64,000 nt of DNA from Betaproteobacteria bacterium (GTDB lineage: Bacteria; Pseudomonadota; Gammaproteobacteria; Burkholderiales; SG8-39), in the NCBI GenBank assembly GCA_016210745.1, contig JACQTO010000220.1:42582-106581 (forward strand), written 5' to 3'. Of the stretch, positions 1-8,789 are shown piece by piece (the stretch's first letter is position 1; each line of letters opens with the position of its first letter). The notes below the pieces were generated by a model. It did no database searches. It saw only the letters and a program-made list of their open reading frames with translations, and was not told the DNA's origin. A program made the position numbers and the translations under genes.

Positions 1-20
1 CCATCCGCGCGGATCGCGTG

Positions 21-106
21 AAAATGGGGTCAGAGTAACATTTCCAAAACGCATTGAACCAGCGCGGTATCGCTTTGACGAAATGTTACTCTGACCCCAT
101 TTTCAC
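21..106. repeat. Palindromic element, TCAGAG family copy i (aaaatggggtcagagtaacattt...aaatgttactctgacccc atttt)
   Basis: Inverted repeat read directly; near-identical to 56309-56391 and related to 47115-47201. Confidence 0.9.
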
Positions 107-146
107 GATCTCGTATAAGAGCCTAAGCCGTCCTGGTTTTAACCAT

Positions 147-194
147 AACCGTGCTTTCTGTACGGATTTTCTTATCCGTACAGAAAGCACGGTT
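147..194. repeat. 21-bp perfect hairpin, family-2 copy (aaccgtgctttctgtacggat-tttctt-atccgtacagaaagcacggtt)
   Basis: Perfect inverted repeat; homologous, with flank, to the reverse complement of 63934-63982. Confidence 0.85.
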
Positions 195-307
195 GGCGCG
201 CGCCGCGCGCAACTCAGTCGGTGCCATGAAACAGGGACGCCGTATACGGGTCGCCGGCGGTCCTCGCTCTTTGAGATTTGCAGCGGATTCGCGCATCATC
301 TCGTTGC

Positions 308-676
308 ATGGAACCCGCCGACAGCATCCGCCGCCTAGGCTTCGCTCGCTGGTACGAGCGCCGTCTGATCGAGGCGCACGCCTGGTTGATCACCGGGTTC
401 CTCTGCATGATCGCGATCGCGGCCTGCATGGAGGAGCTGAGTTTCCGCGGCTCGATCGCGCGGCTGCTCGTCTACGTCGGCGCGGTCCTTGCCGCGGCAG
501 CGATCGGAATCCACGGCCTGGTGCGATACCAGAAGATCCTGGCCGAGGCCGAGCGGCTCGGGGAGCACGCCACCTGCGGCGGCTGCGGCGCCTACGCCCG
601 CTTCGGGTTGATCTCGCCCTCGCACGTTCGCTGCCGCAAGTGCGGGAACGAATGGCGCCTCATCGATAGCACCTGA
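308..676 (+). CDS. Small membrane protein with C-terminal zinc-ribbon-like CxxC...CxxC
   Basis: ORF from ATG 308; hydrophobic segments, then TCGGCGAY...VRCRKCGNEW. Confidence 0.6.
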   Translation: MEPADSIRRLGFARWYERRLIEAHAWLITGFLCMIAIAACMEELSFRGSIARLLVYVGAVLAAAAIGIHGLVRYQKILAEAERLGEHATCGGCGAYARFGLISPSHVRCRKCGNEWRLIDST

Positions 677-821
677 ACCGGACGAGCCGAAACCAAGGAA
701 GCTGGTCTTGCCGTTCATCAATCTCCGCTTTCGTGCGGTTGCACGCAACCGCACGAAAGCGGGAGACGAATTTAGAAGCCAAATCTTCGCCAAATTTGTC
801 AACAGCCAACTTGCAAGCGCC
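675..821 (+). repeat. Covarying-hairpin element (CHE) copy 1; hairpin 723-765
   Basis: Arm A (ccggacgagccgaaaccaaggaagctggtcttgccgttcatcaa), hairpin, arm B (cgaatttagaagccaaatcttcgccaaatttgtcaacag). Confidence 0.9.
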
Positions 822-840
822 TAAGCGGAAAAAACGCCAG

Positions 841-1134
841 TCAGAACGCGGGCGGCGCATTCTCGAGGAAGATCATGATTTTCATGACCGTGAGTCCGAC
901 CCAGAGTACGATCAGCAAGAAAAACGCGACCAGGCCGAGATGCCGATCGAGAACGATGCGTGGCGTGATCCAGCGCGTCACCTTCATTACGGGCGAGGTA
1001 ATCGTCTTGAAGATGCCGTAGACCGGATTCTGGTCGCGTTTGGCGCCTGCCAGCACATAGAGCACGCCCTGGCCGATCATGGCCACGCCCGCCACCTCGG
1101 TCAATGCCTTTAGAATCACTACGATTTCGTACAT
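841..1134 (-). CDS. Small conserved membrane protein (two hydrophobic segments)
   Basis: 97-aa ORF MYEIVVILKALTEVAGVAMIGQGVLYVLAG... Confidence 0.6.
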   Translation of the reverse strand: MYEIVVILKALTEVAGVAMIGQGVLYVLAGAKRDQNPVYGIFKTITSPVMKVTRWITPRIVLDRHLGLVAFFLLIVLWVGLTVMKIMIFLENAPPAF

Positions 1135-1274
1135 TTATCCAATCTCGTGTAAATGGGTGGCAGCCCATTCACGCCTCGAACCTTCCTTCTCCCTCAGGGA
1201 GAAGGAGCAGAGGATGAGGGCATGGGCGTCAGGCATAGATACGAAGATCATTAGATCAACTCGAAATTGAACCA

Positions 1275-1859
1275 ATGGAACACTGGCGTTTCTACATCCT
1301 CGGCCGCCTGCTTGAAGCATTGGGACGCGCGCAGGAATCGATCAGCGCCTACCAGGCAGCGCTGCGGGTAAAACCCGATTTCCACCGGTGCTCGAACCGG
1401 ATCGCGTACATCCTGGCAGGGCTCGAACGCTATGCAGAGGCCGAGCCTTACTTTCATGCGGTGCTGGGTGCCGATCCCGGCAACGCCTCGGCGCATTTCA
1501 ATCTGGGCTATACGTATGATAAGCGCGGCAGGTTCGAGAACGCGATCGAATCGTTCCGCGAGGCGACACGCCTGAATCCTAAGTTCGACCGCGCATGGTA
1601 CGGCCTGGGGCTCGCTCATGCGGCCCTGGGCAGGCATGAGGAGGCGGCAAGAGCGCTCCACGAGGCCGCCACGCTGCAGCCCATGAATCCCCACGCATGG
1701 TACCAGCTCGGCATGGCCTATCACACGCTGAACAACCCGGAAAAGGTGAAGGAAGTCGTCATGCACCTCCTTCGCTTCGACCCGAAAATGACGCGCAGAT
1801 TGATACTCGATGCGAAGCGCAGCGATCTCGCGCATTTGGTGAAGGACCTGGTGGTCTGA
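1275..1859 (+). CDS. TPR-repeat protein
   Basis: TPR-like repeats (AHFNLGYTYDKRGRFENAIESFREATRLNPKF). Confidence 0.8.
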   Translation: MEHWRFYILGRLLEALGRAQESISAYQAALRVKPDFHRCSNRIAYILAGLERYAEAEPYFHAVLGADPGNASAHFNLGYTYDKRGRFENAIESFREATRLNPKFDRAWYGLGLAHAALGRHEEAARALHEAATLQPMNPHAWYQLGMAYHTLNNPEKVKEVVMHLLRFDPKMTRRLILDAKRSDLAHLVKDLVV

Positions 1860-1874
1860 AACCACGGGCGCAGT

Positions 1875-1970
1875 CATTCCCGCGTGGTAAGCATGCCCCC
1901 GCGCAGGCGGAGGCGGGAATCCAGAGTGGTCCGGCGATAACCGCTGGATCCCCGCTTCCGCGGGATGACA
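1875..1970. repeat. dRS3-like double-hairpin repeat (cattcccgcg...cgggaatcc...ggatccccgcttccgcgggatgac)
   Basis: Two consecutive short hairpins, homologous to 7718-7812, 21429-21498, 59889-59961. Confidence 0.8.
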
Positions 1971-2010
1971 GGAACATGTCATGCAGATGGGCAATCCTCC
2001 ACAGCAAAGA

Positions 2011-2034
2011 CAAAGCCCGCCGAAGCGGGCCTTG
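2011..2034 (-). terminator. Hairpin terminator downstream of the symporter gene
   Basis: caaagcccgc-cgaa-gcgggccttg followed on the minus strand by tttgtctttgc; 20 nt past the stop. Confidence 0.6.
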
Positions 2035-2053
2035 TCCTCATCTGCGGCCGAGG

Positions 2054-4117
2054 CTATCTCGATTGGCTGCCCGCGGTATCGGTCAACAGGTTCGGGTAGC
2101 GCACGTGCTCGACCAGTTCCTGTACCTTCCTGGAGGGCGGCGCAGTCAGCATACTGACGACGAAAATGGTGACAATCCCCACCGGCAGGCCGAACATACC
2201 CGCTGACACCGGGCTAAGCCCGAACCACAGCGGCATATTGATGCCGAAGAACGGATAGCGGGTGACCATGTAGTAGACGCAAATCGCAAGGCCTGCCGCC
2301 ATGCCGATGATCGCACCCCACTTGTTAGCGCGCTTCCAGAACACGCCCATCACCAGCGGCGGGAAGAACGCCGAAGCCGCCAGCGAGAACGCCGCGCCGA
2401 CCAGGAACAGGATGTCTCCCGGTTTGAGCGAGGTCACATAGGCCGCTACGATCGCCACCACCACCAGCAGGGCTTTGGAGATCGTCACGCGCTTCGTCGT
2501 GGAAGCATTCGGGTCGATCATCTTGTAGTACAGGTCGTGCGACAAGGCGTTGGCGATCGTCAGCAGCAGTCCGTCCGCAGTCGAGAGTGCCGCTGCCAGG
2601 CCGCCCGCCGCAACCAGCCCGGACACTACGTACGGCAGGCCCGCGATCTCCGGTGTCGCCAGCACAATCAGGTCGCCGCCGATCACCACTTCGGCCCACT
2701 GCACGATCCCGTCGTGGTTGACGTCGGTGATGTTCAACAATCCCGGATCCACTTTCGCCCACGCCGCGGCCCACGCCGGCAGCGAGGCGAACGAACTGCC
2801 CACGAGGTTCGAGTACATGTCGTATTTCGCCAGCACCGCAAGGCATGGTGCCGTGAAATAAAGCAGGAAGATGAAAAACAGCGACCAGAACACCGACACG
2901 CGCGCCTGCTGCACGCTCGGCGTGGTGTAGTAGCGCATCAGGATGTGCGGCAGCGCCGCGGTGCCGAACATCATGCAGAACACGATGCCGATGAAGTTGA
3001 GCCGCGCCGTATTCCGCGCCGCTTCGTCCTTGCCGACGAACGCCTCCGCGTGCGGCCGAGGCCCCCCCGTGCGCGCGGCAAGGCCGGCCTCGCGGCTCCA
3101 TACGGACCTCGCCATGACCTCATCCTTGGGGTACGCCGCAACCGCCTTTTCCGCCTCCGCAATCTTATCCGCGGGCGCATTCGCTGCCTTCAGATCGGCA
3201 AGATTCTTCTCGACCCTGGCCTTGCCTTCGGCATAAGCCTTTTCCGGATCGGCAAGCGCGGCTCTGCCGGCCGCCGCCCGATCGGCAAACGTCTTGCGGA
3301 CTTCCTGCTCCTTCGGGTCCGCCGTGATCTTCTTTTCCAGCTCGGTGACTTTCTGCAGCGTGTAGCCGTAGGCGAGCTGCGGGACCGGTATGCCGGTGTG
3401 CTTGATTCCCAGCCAGACAACGGGAGTCATGTAGGCAATGATCAGAATGATGTACTGCGCCACTTGCGTCCAGGTCACTGCCTTCATGCCACCCAGCATC
3501 GAACACACCAGAATGCCCGATAGGCCCACGAACACGCCGATACCGAACTCCAGACCGGTGAACCGGCTGGTGATCAGGCCGACGCCGTAGATCTGCGCCA
3601 CGACGTAGACGAACGAACAGGTGATCGCCGAAACGATGCCGATGGTGCGCACCACGTTGCCCCCGTAGCGCTCGGCGAGGAAGTCGGGGATTGTGAATTG
3701 GCCGAACTTGCGCAGATAGGGCGCAAGGAACAACGCCACCAGGCAATAGCCTCCGGTCCAGCCCATCACCCAGGCGAGCCCGTCGAATCCGCCCAGGAAC
3801 AGCGTGCCGGCCATGCCGATGAAGGAGGCCGCGCTCATCCAGTCGGCGCCTGTCGCCATGCCATTGAAAAACGCCGGCACGCGGCGTCCCGCAACGTAGT
3901 ATTCGGCAACCTCTGCGGTTCGGCTCATGATGCCGATGCCGGCATACAGACCGATGGTCGCAAACAGGAACCAGTAGCCGATCCAGGCACGCGACATGCC
4001 TACTTGCTCCGCAATCGCGAGCGCGATTACGAACCCGATGAAGCCGCCGGTATAGAAGGTGTAATACTTCTTCAGCGACTGATTGAACGTCTTTTGTGAA
4101 AAGACCTGGGAGCTCAT
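2054..4117 (-). CDS. Sodium:solute symporter (SSS family, VC_2705-like/ActP-like) with a charged helical insertion and an EF-hand-like loop
   Basis: Multi-TM SSS protein; paired with a DUF4212-like small subunit. Confidence 0.85.
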   Translation of the reverse strand: MSSQVFSQKTFNQSLKKYYTFYTGGFIGFVIALAIAEQVGMSRAWIGYWFLFATIGLYAGIGIMSRTAEVAEYYVAGRRVPAFFNGMATGADWMSAASFIGMAGTLFLGGFDGLAWVMGWTGGYCLVALFLAPYLRKFGQFTIPDFLAERYGGNVVRTIGIVSAITCSFVYVVAQIYGVGLITSRFTGLEFGIGVFVGLSGILVCSMLGGMKAVTWTQVAQYIILIIAYMTPVVWLGIKHTGIPVPQLAYGYTLQKVTELEKKITADPKEQEVRKTFADRAAAGRAALADPEKAYAEGKARVEKNLADLKAANAPADKIAEAEKAVAAYPKDEVMARSVWSREAGLAARTGGPRPHAEAFVGKDEAARNTARLNFIGIVFCMMFGTAALPHILMRYYTTPSVQQARVSVFWSLFFIFLLYFTAPCLAVLAKYDMYSNLVGSSFASLPAWAAAWAKVDPGLLNITDVNHDGIVQWAEVVIGGDLIVLATPEIAGLPYVVSGLVAAGGLAAALSTADGLLLTIANALSHDLYYKMIDPNASTTKRVTISKALLVVVAIVAAYVTSLKPGDILFLVGAAFSLAASAFFPPLVMGVFWKRANKWGAIIGMAAGLAICVYYMVTRYPFFGINMPLWFGLSPVSAGMFGLPVGIVTIFVVSMLTAPPSRKVQELVEHVRYPNLLTDTAGSQSR

Positions 4118-4380
4118 TCGTGATCCCCCTCATCCACTTTGTATTCCAGGTCGAGCCTGCGCATCAGCAGTGCGTAAATGCCGATGATCGCCACGTAGAT
4201 CGCGAGCGACCCCTGCGCAGACATGTAGAACCCGAGCGGAAATCCGAAGAATGTGATCGCGTTCAGTTCTCGCGCGAACCAAGCTTCCACAAACGTGACG
4301 ACAAACCAAACGAAGAGCAGTATCCCCGTGATGACGAGGTTCCTGCGCCAGTACTCGTTATGCTTCTCGGTGAGCTGCAT
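4114..4380 (-). CDS. DUF4212-like small symporter subunit
   Basis: 88 aa, HNEYWRRNLVITGILLFVWFVVTF; overlaps the symporter start. Confidence 0.85.
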   Translation of the reverse strand: MQLTEKHNEYWRRNLVITGILLFVWFVVTFVEAWFARELNAITFFGFPLGFYMSAQGSLAIYVAIIGIYALLMRRLDLEYKVDEGDHE

Positions 4381-4783
4381 TGCACTTCCCTCCTTCGGAC
4401 GAACGATCCACGGCGACTGTGCGTCAAACCTTACAGGTCAGTTGGAGCAGTTGCAGGAAGTTGCGCATCCATCAATGGCCCGCGGCTGTGCGGGAACCTG
4501 CGGCAGCGTTGATGCCGACCATGGCCGCCGGTAGATCCGACACCGACGCGACACCTACCAGCCGGAAGACCTCGCGCAATGCCCGACTTTCTGGTGCACA
4601 GCCCAATCTTAGGCGAAGCGATAGGAAATTCAATCCCCCGGTGCCATCGTATTCGGGCGCACCGGCGACCTGGTGGGACGGAGATGCCCCGTCCTGGTCA
4701 CACGGTCCTATTCCATCGGAGAGGCTGCTTTCGGGGTCGGCCCGCAGCCGCTCAAGACCATGGGTTGAGTAAGGGGAAAGGGC

Positions 4784-5374
4784 TCAGGTAGCGGCCGTTG
4801 CGGCCGGGGCAGCGAGGGGGCTCGTCTGCTCGCCGAGCCGGAATCCTGCAGCCAACGCGTCGAGGTTGAGTTCGAGGAAGCTCTTGGGTGTTTCCGCGCG
4901 CACGGCTTGCTCCAGCACCTTGCGTTCGCACAGATTGGCGATCGCGGCCAGCGCGCCCAGGGCGACCATGTTCGCCACACGCTCGCTGCCCAGTTCGATC
5001 GCGGTGCGCGAAAGCGGCAGGTGCAGGCCGCGGTAGTCGCCGCCGTTGACTCCCTTGGGAAGCTCCGGGCAAAGGCGCGTATCGGCGATGACCAGCGCCC
5101 CTGCTTTCACCAGGGGCCAGGAAGGTTTTACCGCCATGCGATCAAGGAGCACCATGCAGTCGAGCGCGGTAGCGAGCGGGTAATCCACTTCGCTCGCCGA
5201 GATCACGAGGTCCGAATTGCAGAATCCGCCGCGCGAGGTCGGCTCGTAGGTCTGCGACTGCGCCACGTGCCAGCCGCTGGCCGCCAGTGCGTCGGCAAGC
5301 ATCTTGGCCGACAGGATCAAACCCTGGCCGCCGGTGCCGCCGATGCGGATTTCCATGCGCGCGCCGGGTTTCAT
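4784..5374 (-). CDS. korC: 2-oxoacid:acceptor oxidoreductase gamma subunit
   Basis: IRIGGTGGQGLILSAKMLADAL motif; ATGA overlap with the upstream gene. Confidence 0.8.
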   Translation of the reverse strand: MKPGARMEIRIGGTGGQGLILSAKMLADALAASGWHVAQSQTYEPTSRGGFCNSDLVISASEVDYPLATALDCMVLLDRMAVKPSWPLVKAGALVIADTRLCPELPKGVNGGDYRGLHLPLSRTAIELGSERVANMVALGALAAIANLCERKVLEQAVRAETPKSFLELNLDALAAGFRLGEQTSPLAAPAATAAT

Positions 5375-6225
5375 TTCTTGCCTTTCTTGCCGGCGGCAGC
5401 CTTGATCGCCGCGGCCGCGCGGCGATACGCCGTTCCGTATTCGGGGCGTTCATTCTTGGCGAGCACGCCGGTCTGCATGTCATTGGGGCGAAACGGGGTA
5501 TCGACCGTGTCGCGATAGGCGCTGGGCCGCAGTTCGCTCTTTTGGCGCATGATCATCTCCGGCGAGGAGCCAAGCTCGTTCTTGCGTCCGAAGATTTCGG
5601 TGCAGTCCGACAGCACCTCAATGAACGCGAAGCCCGGATGCTCCAGGCCCGCTTTGATGAGTTCCTTCAACTTGGGCACATGGTGCGTCACGTCGCGGCC
5701 GACGAAACCTGCTCCGGCGGCGGTGGCAAGGGCGCAGGCGTCGAACGCCGGCTCCGAGTTGCCCAGCGGCGTGGTGCTGGTAAGCATGGTCGCTGAAGTC
5801 GTGGGCGAAACCTGGCCGCCCGTCATGCCGTAGACCTCGTTGTTGAGCATGAGGCAAGTGAGCTTGAGGTTCCTGCGGCAGGCGTGGATGAGATGGTTGC
5901 CGCCGATCGCCAGACAATCGCCGTCACCGCTGATTACCACCACCCGCAGGTCCGGGCGCGCAAGCGCGAGGCCGGTCGCATAAGCGAGCGCGCGGCCGTG
6001 GGTGACGTGGAAGGTGTTGGCATCGATATAGGCCGAGAGCCGGCCGGCGCAGCCGATGCCCGAGACGACCGCGAGCTTGTCCTTGTCCACCTGCAATTCA
6101 TCCAGCGCCCACAAGAGGGCACGCAACGCGATGCCGTGGCCGCAGCCCGGGCACAGGAAATGCGGCATCATTTCCATGCGCAAATACTTGCGCACGTCGA
6201 ATTCGGCTGCGGTGTCGATGATCAT
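5371..6225 (-). CDS. korB: 2-oxoacid:ferredoxin oxidoreductase beta subunit (TPP-binding)
   Basis: FLCPGCGHGIALRALLWALDEL... and VVISGDGDCLAIGGNHLIHACRRN. Confidence 0.88.
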   Translation of the reverse strand: MIIDTAAEFDVRKYLRMEMMPHFLCPGCGHGIALRALLWALDELQVDKDKLAVVSGIGCAGRLSAYIDANTFHVTHGRALAYATGLALARPDLRVVVISGDGDCLAIGGNHLIHACRRNLKLTCLMLNNEVYGMTGGQVSPTTSATMLTSTTPLGNSEPAFDACALATAAGAGFVGRDVTHHVPKLKELIKAGLEHPGFAFIEVLSDCTEIFGRKNELGSSPEMIMRQKSELRPSAYRDTVDTPFRPNDMQTGVLAKNERPEYGTAYRRAAAAIKAAAGKKGKK

Positions 6226-6249
6226 GAGTCGGTTATCTCTGGCGTATTG

Positions 6250-6375
6250 ACGCAGTGGGCGAGAATTTGCTTTTCAATAGGTCTCCCGTTTTCGTTCAGT
6301 TGCGTGCAACTGAACGAAAACGGGAGATCGAATAACGGCAAAAACAGCATCTATGGTTCCGGCTCGTTTGGGTTA
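6250..6375 (-). repeat. CHE copy 2 (reverse); hairpin 6282-6327
   Basis: tctcccgttttcgttcagttgc-gt-gcaactgaacgaaaacgggaga, perfect 22-bp stem. Confidence 0.9.
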
Positions 6376-6390
6376 GTCAGCAGACATCAG

Positions 6391-6530
6391 GCTAGTACTT
6401 ACGACATTGGCGAAAATTGGCTTTTCAAATACGTCTCCACATTTTGTGCGGTTGCATGCAACCGCACAAAATGTGGAGATCGAATAACGGCAAAAGCAGC
6501 ATCGACGATTCCAATTCATCGGGCTTGGGT
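6391..6530 (-). repeat. CHE copy 3 (reverse); hairpin 6434-6479; arm A overlaps the korA 3' end
   Basis: tctccacattttgtgcggttgc-at-gcaaccgcacaaaatgtggaga, perfect 22-bp stem. Confidence 0.9.
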
Positions 6531-7691
6531 TTCTCTTGCCAGCTCTTCGAGCCTCGCGCCAATCTCCGACGGCGAAATCGGCTCGCCGTTGTATCGGTCG
6601 ATGCCCTCCACGCGCGTGCCGCGCAGGATGCGCTCGACTTCCAGGCGCAACTGTCCGGCATTCATCTCCGGCACCAGCACGGCGCGGGCGCGCGAGGCCG
6701 CCTCGCGAAGCTGCTTTTCCGGGAAAGGCCAAAGCGTAATCGGTCGGAACAAGCCCGCCTTCACGCCCTTGGCGCGCGCAAGCTCGACCGCCCGCGTGGC
6801 CGAACGGGCGCTGATGCCGATGGCCACGATCAGCACCTCGGCATCCTTGCACTCGAGCGCCTGCCAGGCGTCTATTTGCGCGCGATGCCGGTCGAACTTG
6901 GTGAGCATGCGCGTCAAGTTGCGATTCACGATCTCCGGGTCTTGGGTCGGAAAACCGTTCTCGGCGTGGTTGAGGCCCGTGGTATGCACGCGGTAGCCGT
7001 CGCCCGGGCGCGACATCGCCGGGATGCCGCTCGCATCCGAGTCATAGGGCCGGTATTTTTCGCGCGGGCCGCTCGCCCATTTGCGCTGGACGCCTGGAGA
7101 ATCTGGCCCCTGGCCGAGTTCCACCGTTTCCGTGAGCTGGGCGACGGTTTGATCGTAGAGCACGACGACCGGCGTGCGATAGGTTTCGGCCAGTTCGAAG
7201 GCGCGCAGGGTCTGTTCAAAGACCTCGCCCACCGAGGCGGGCGCGAGCGCGATCATCGGATAATCCCCGTGGCTTCCCCAGCGCGCCTGCATCAGATCGC
7301 CTTGCGCGGGGCGCGTAGGCATGCCGGTGGAGGGTCCGCCGCGCATGACGTTGATGATGACGCAAGGAATCTCGGCGCCGGCTGCGTAGCCGAGGTTTTC
7401 CTGCTTGAGCGAGAAGCCCGGACCGCTGGTCGCGGTCATCGCCTTCAGGCCGCCCATCGAGGCGCCGATCACCGCCGCCATCGAGGCGATTTCATCCTCC
7501 ATCTGCACGAACACGCCGTCCACCTCCGGCAGCGCGCGCGACAGTCGCTCGGCGATTTCAGAAGACGGCGTGATCGGGTAGCCGGCGAAGAAGCGGCATC
7601 CGGCCGCGATCGCTCCCAGCGCGCAGGCGTGATTCCCCGATATCAGGCGCATCGCGCCTTTCGTTTCAAGTGCACGATCAACGGCGTTCAC
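6516..7691 (-). CDS. korA: 2-oxoacid:ferredoxin oxidoreductase alpha subunit
   Basis: GNHACALGAIAAGCRFFAGYPITPSSEIAERL; proposed GTG start at 7691, excluding an upstream repeat-derived extension. Confidence 0.85.
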   Translation of the reverse strand: MNAVDRALETKGAMRLISGNHACALGAIAAGCRFFAGYPITPSSEIAERLSRALPEVDGVFVQMEDEIASMAAVIGASMGGLKAMTATSGPGFSLKQENLGYAAGAEIPCVIINVMRGGPSTGMPTRPAQGDLMQARWGSHGDYPMIALAPASVGEVFEQTLRAFELAETYRTPVVVLYDQTVAQLTETVELGQGPDSPGVQRKWASGPREKYRPYDSDASGIPAMSRPGDGYRVHTTGLNHAENGFPTQDPEIVNRNLTRMLTKFDRHRAQIDAWQALECKDAEVLIVAIGISARSATRAVELARAKGVKAGLFRPITLWPFPEKQLREAASRARAVLVPEMNAGQLRLEVERILRGTRVEGIDRYNGEPISPSEIGARLEELARETQAR

Positions 7692-7717
7692 TTCCACCTC
7701 CAACCAGCAAAACACCG

Positions 7718-7812
7718 TCATTCCCGCGCAAGCGGGAATCCAGGAATGCCTCAAAGCACTGGATCCCCGCCCCCCGATTAAAGCGTTCGGGGGCAGGCTT
7801 CGCGGGGATGAC
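7718..7812. repeat. dRS3-like double-hairpin repeat with expanded second hairpin
   Basis: gtcattcccgcgcaagcgggaatccagg...ggatccccgc[...]cgcggggatgac. Confidence 0.8.
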
Positions 7813-7829
7813 GACTTCTTGAGGTGCCC

Positions 7830-8789
7830 TCATGCTTTTGCGCCCTCCTGATCGATAGCGGCGTCAAGATGCACGCGAATGGCAAAGTCCGGGCATAGGA
7901 ATTCGCACAGCCGGCAGCCGGTGCACTTGGCGGGCTCGGCGAGTTCGGCGATGCGCTCGCTGTTCAGCCTCAAGCAGCGCTCGGGGCAAATCTTCACGCA
8001 GATGTCGCAGCTCTTGCACCACTCGGGTGTAATTTCCACGCGCACGCTGTAGGGCGCATCGGCAGGCGTGCGAATTCGTTCTACCGGCGCTTCGGCCTCC
8101 GGGGTCGCCTTTCGCGCCGTGTCGATCCATTCGCGCCCGAGACGAAACGCCTCGAGGTTGGCCGCAACGGTTTTCTTCGGCACGAATTGAGTGAGCGCGT
8201 TCTCCCATTCGGCCACGGAGAAATCGAGCGCGGTCGAAAGGGCCCCGATCAGGACCACGTTGGCGACACGCTCGTTGCCCAGTTCCTCGGCCATGCGGGT
8301 GGCGTCGATGGCATAGCCTTCGCCGACATGCGTTCTGACTTCGCTGGGGGTTTCGCGCGAGTAGCGCAGCGGGGCGCCCGGCCGCCGGTTCAGGCAGGAA
8401 AACGGGGGCACGATGCGTTTGGTGTCGCAGATGAAGATACCCGAGCCCGCCTTCAGGTATGGGAGCCAGCGCAGGCCCTCGGCCCATTCGAGCGCGACCA
8501 GAATGTCGGCCTCGCCTTTCGGGATGGTCGGGGACCAGACCTGCGGGCCGAAGCGCACGTGGCTGAACACGGTGCCGCCGCGCTTGGCCATTCCATGCAC
8601 TTCGCTTTGCTTGACCTCGAAGCCTTTGGATTGCGCCAGCCAGGCAAGCGCCTTGGAAACCATGATGACGCCCTGCCCGCCCACGCCCACGATGAGTACG
8701 TTCATCGGTTCGCGCGCATTGGCCGCGGCCGCTACGGGCCGCTTGGGTTCGTTTTCCAGACTGCTCCTCGAGGTCGTGGGGCCGCTCAT
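7830..8789 (-). CDS. iorB: Indolepyruvate:ferredoxin oxidoreductase beta subunit with C-terminal 2x[4Fe-4S] ferredoxin domain
   Basis: MNVLIVGVGGQGVIMVSKALAWLA; CKSCDICVKICP...CTGCRLCEFLCP. Confidence 0.85.
   Translation of the reverse strand: MSGPTTSRSSLENEPKRPVAAAANAREPMNVLIVGVGGQGVIMVSKALAWLAQSKGFEVKQSEVHGMAKRGGTVFSHVRFGPQVWSPTIPKGEADILVALEWAEGLRWLPYLKAGSGIFICDTKRIVPPFSCLNRRPGAPLRYSRETPSEVRTHVGEGYAIDATRMAEELGNERVANVVLIGALSTALDFSVAEWENALTQFVPKKTVAANLEAFRLGREWIDTARKATPEAEAPVERIRTPADAPYSVRVEITPEWCKSCDICVKICPERCLRLNSERIAELAEPAKCTGCRLCEFLCPDFAIRVHLDAAIDQEGAKA

Noticed and set aside
6282-6479. CHE copies 2 and 3 as a possible CRISPR mini-array or tandem terminators
   Set aside because: Only two units, non-identical stems, no spacers of regular size; no U-tract after the stem, so simple intrinsic terminators are unlikely.
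6425-6661. Recurrent peptides such as FCAVACNRTK / LHILCGCMQPHKMW in several small ORFs
   Set aside because: They are six-frame translations of the CHE hairpins, not a protein family.
6417-7781. 454-aa plus-strand ORF opposite korA
   Set aside because: Shadow ORF that begins inside CHE copy 3 and ends in a dRS3-like repeat.
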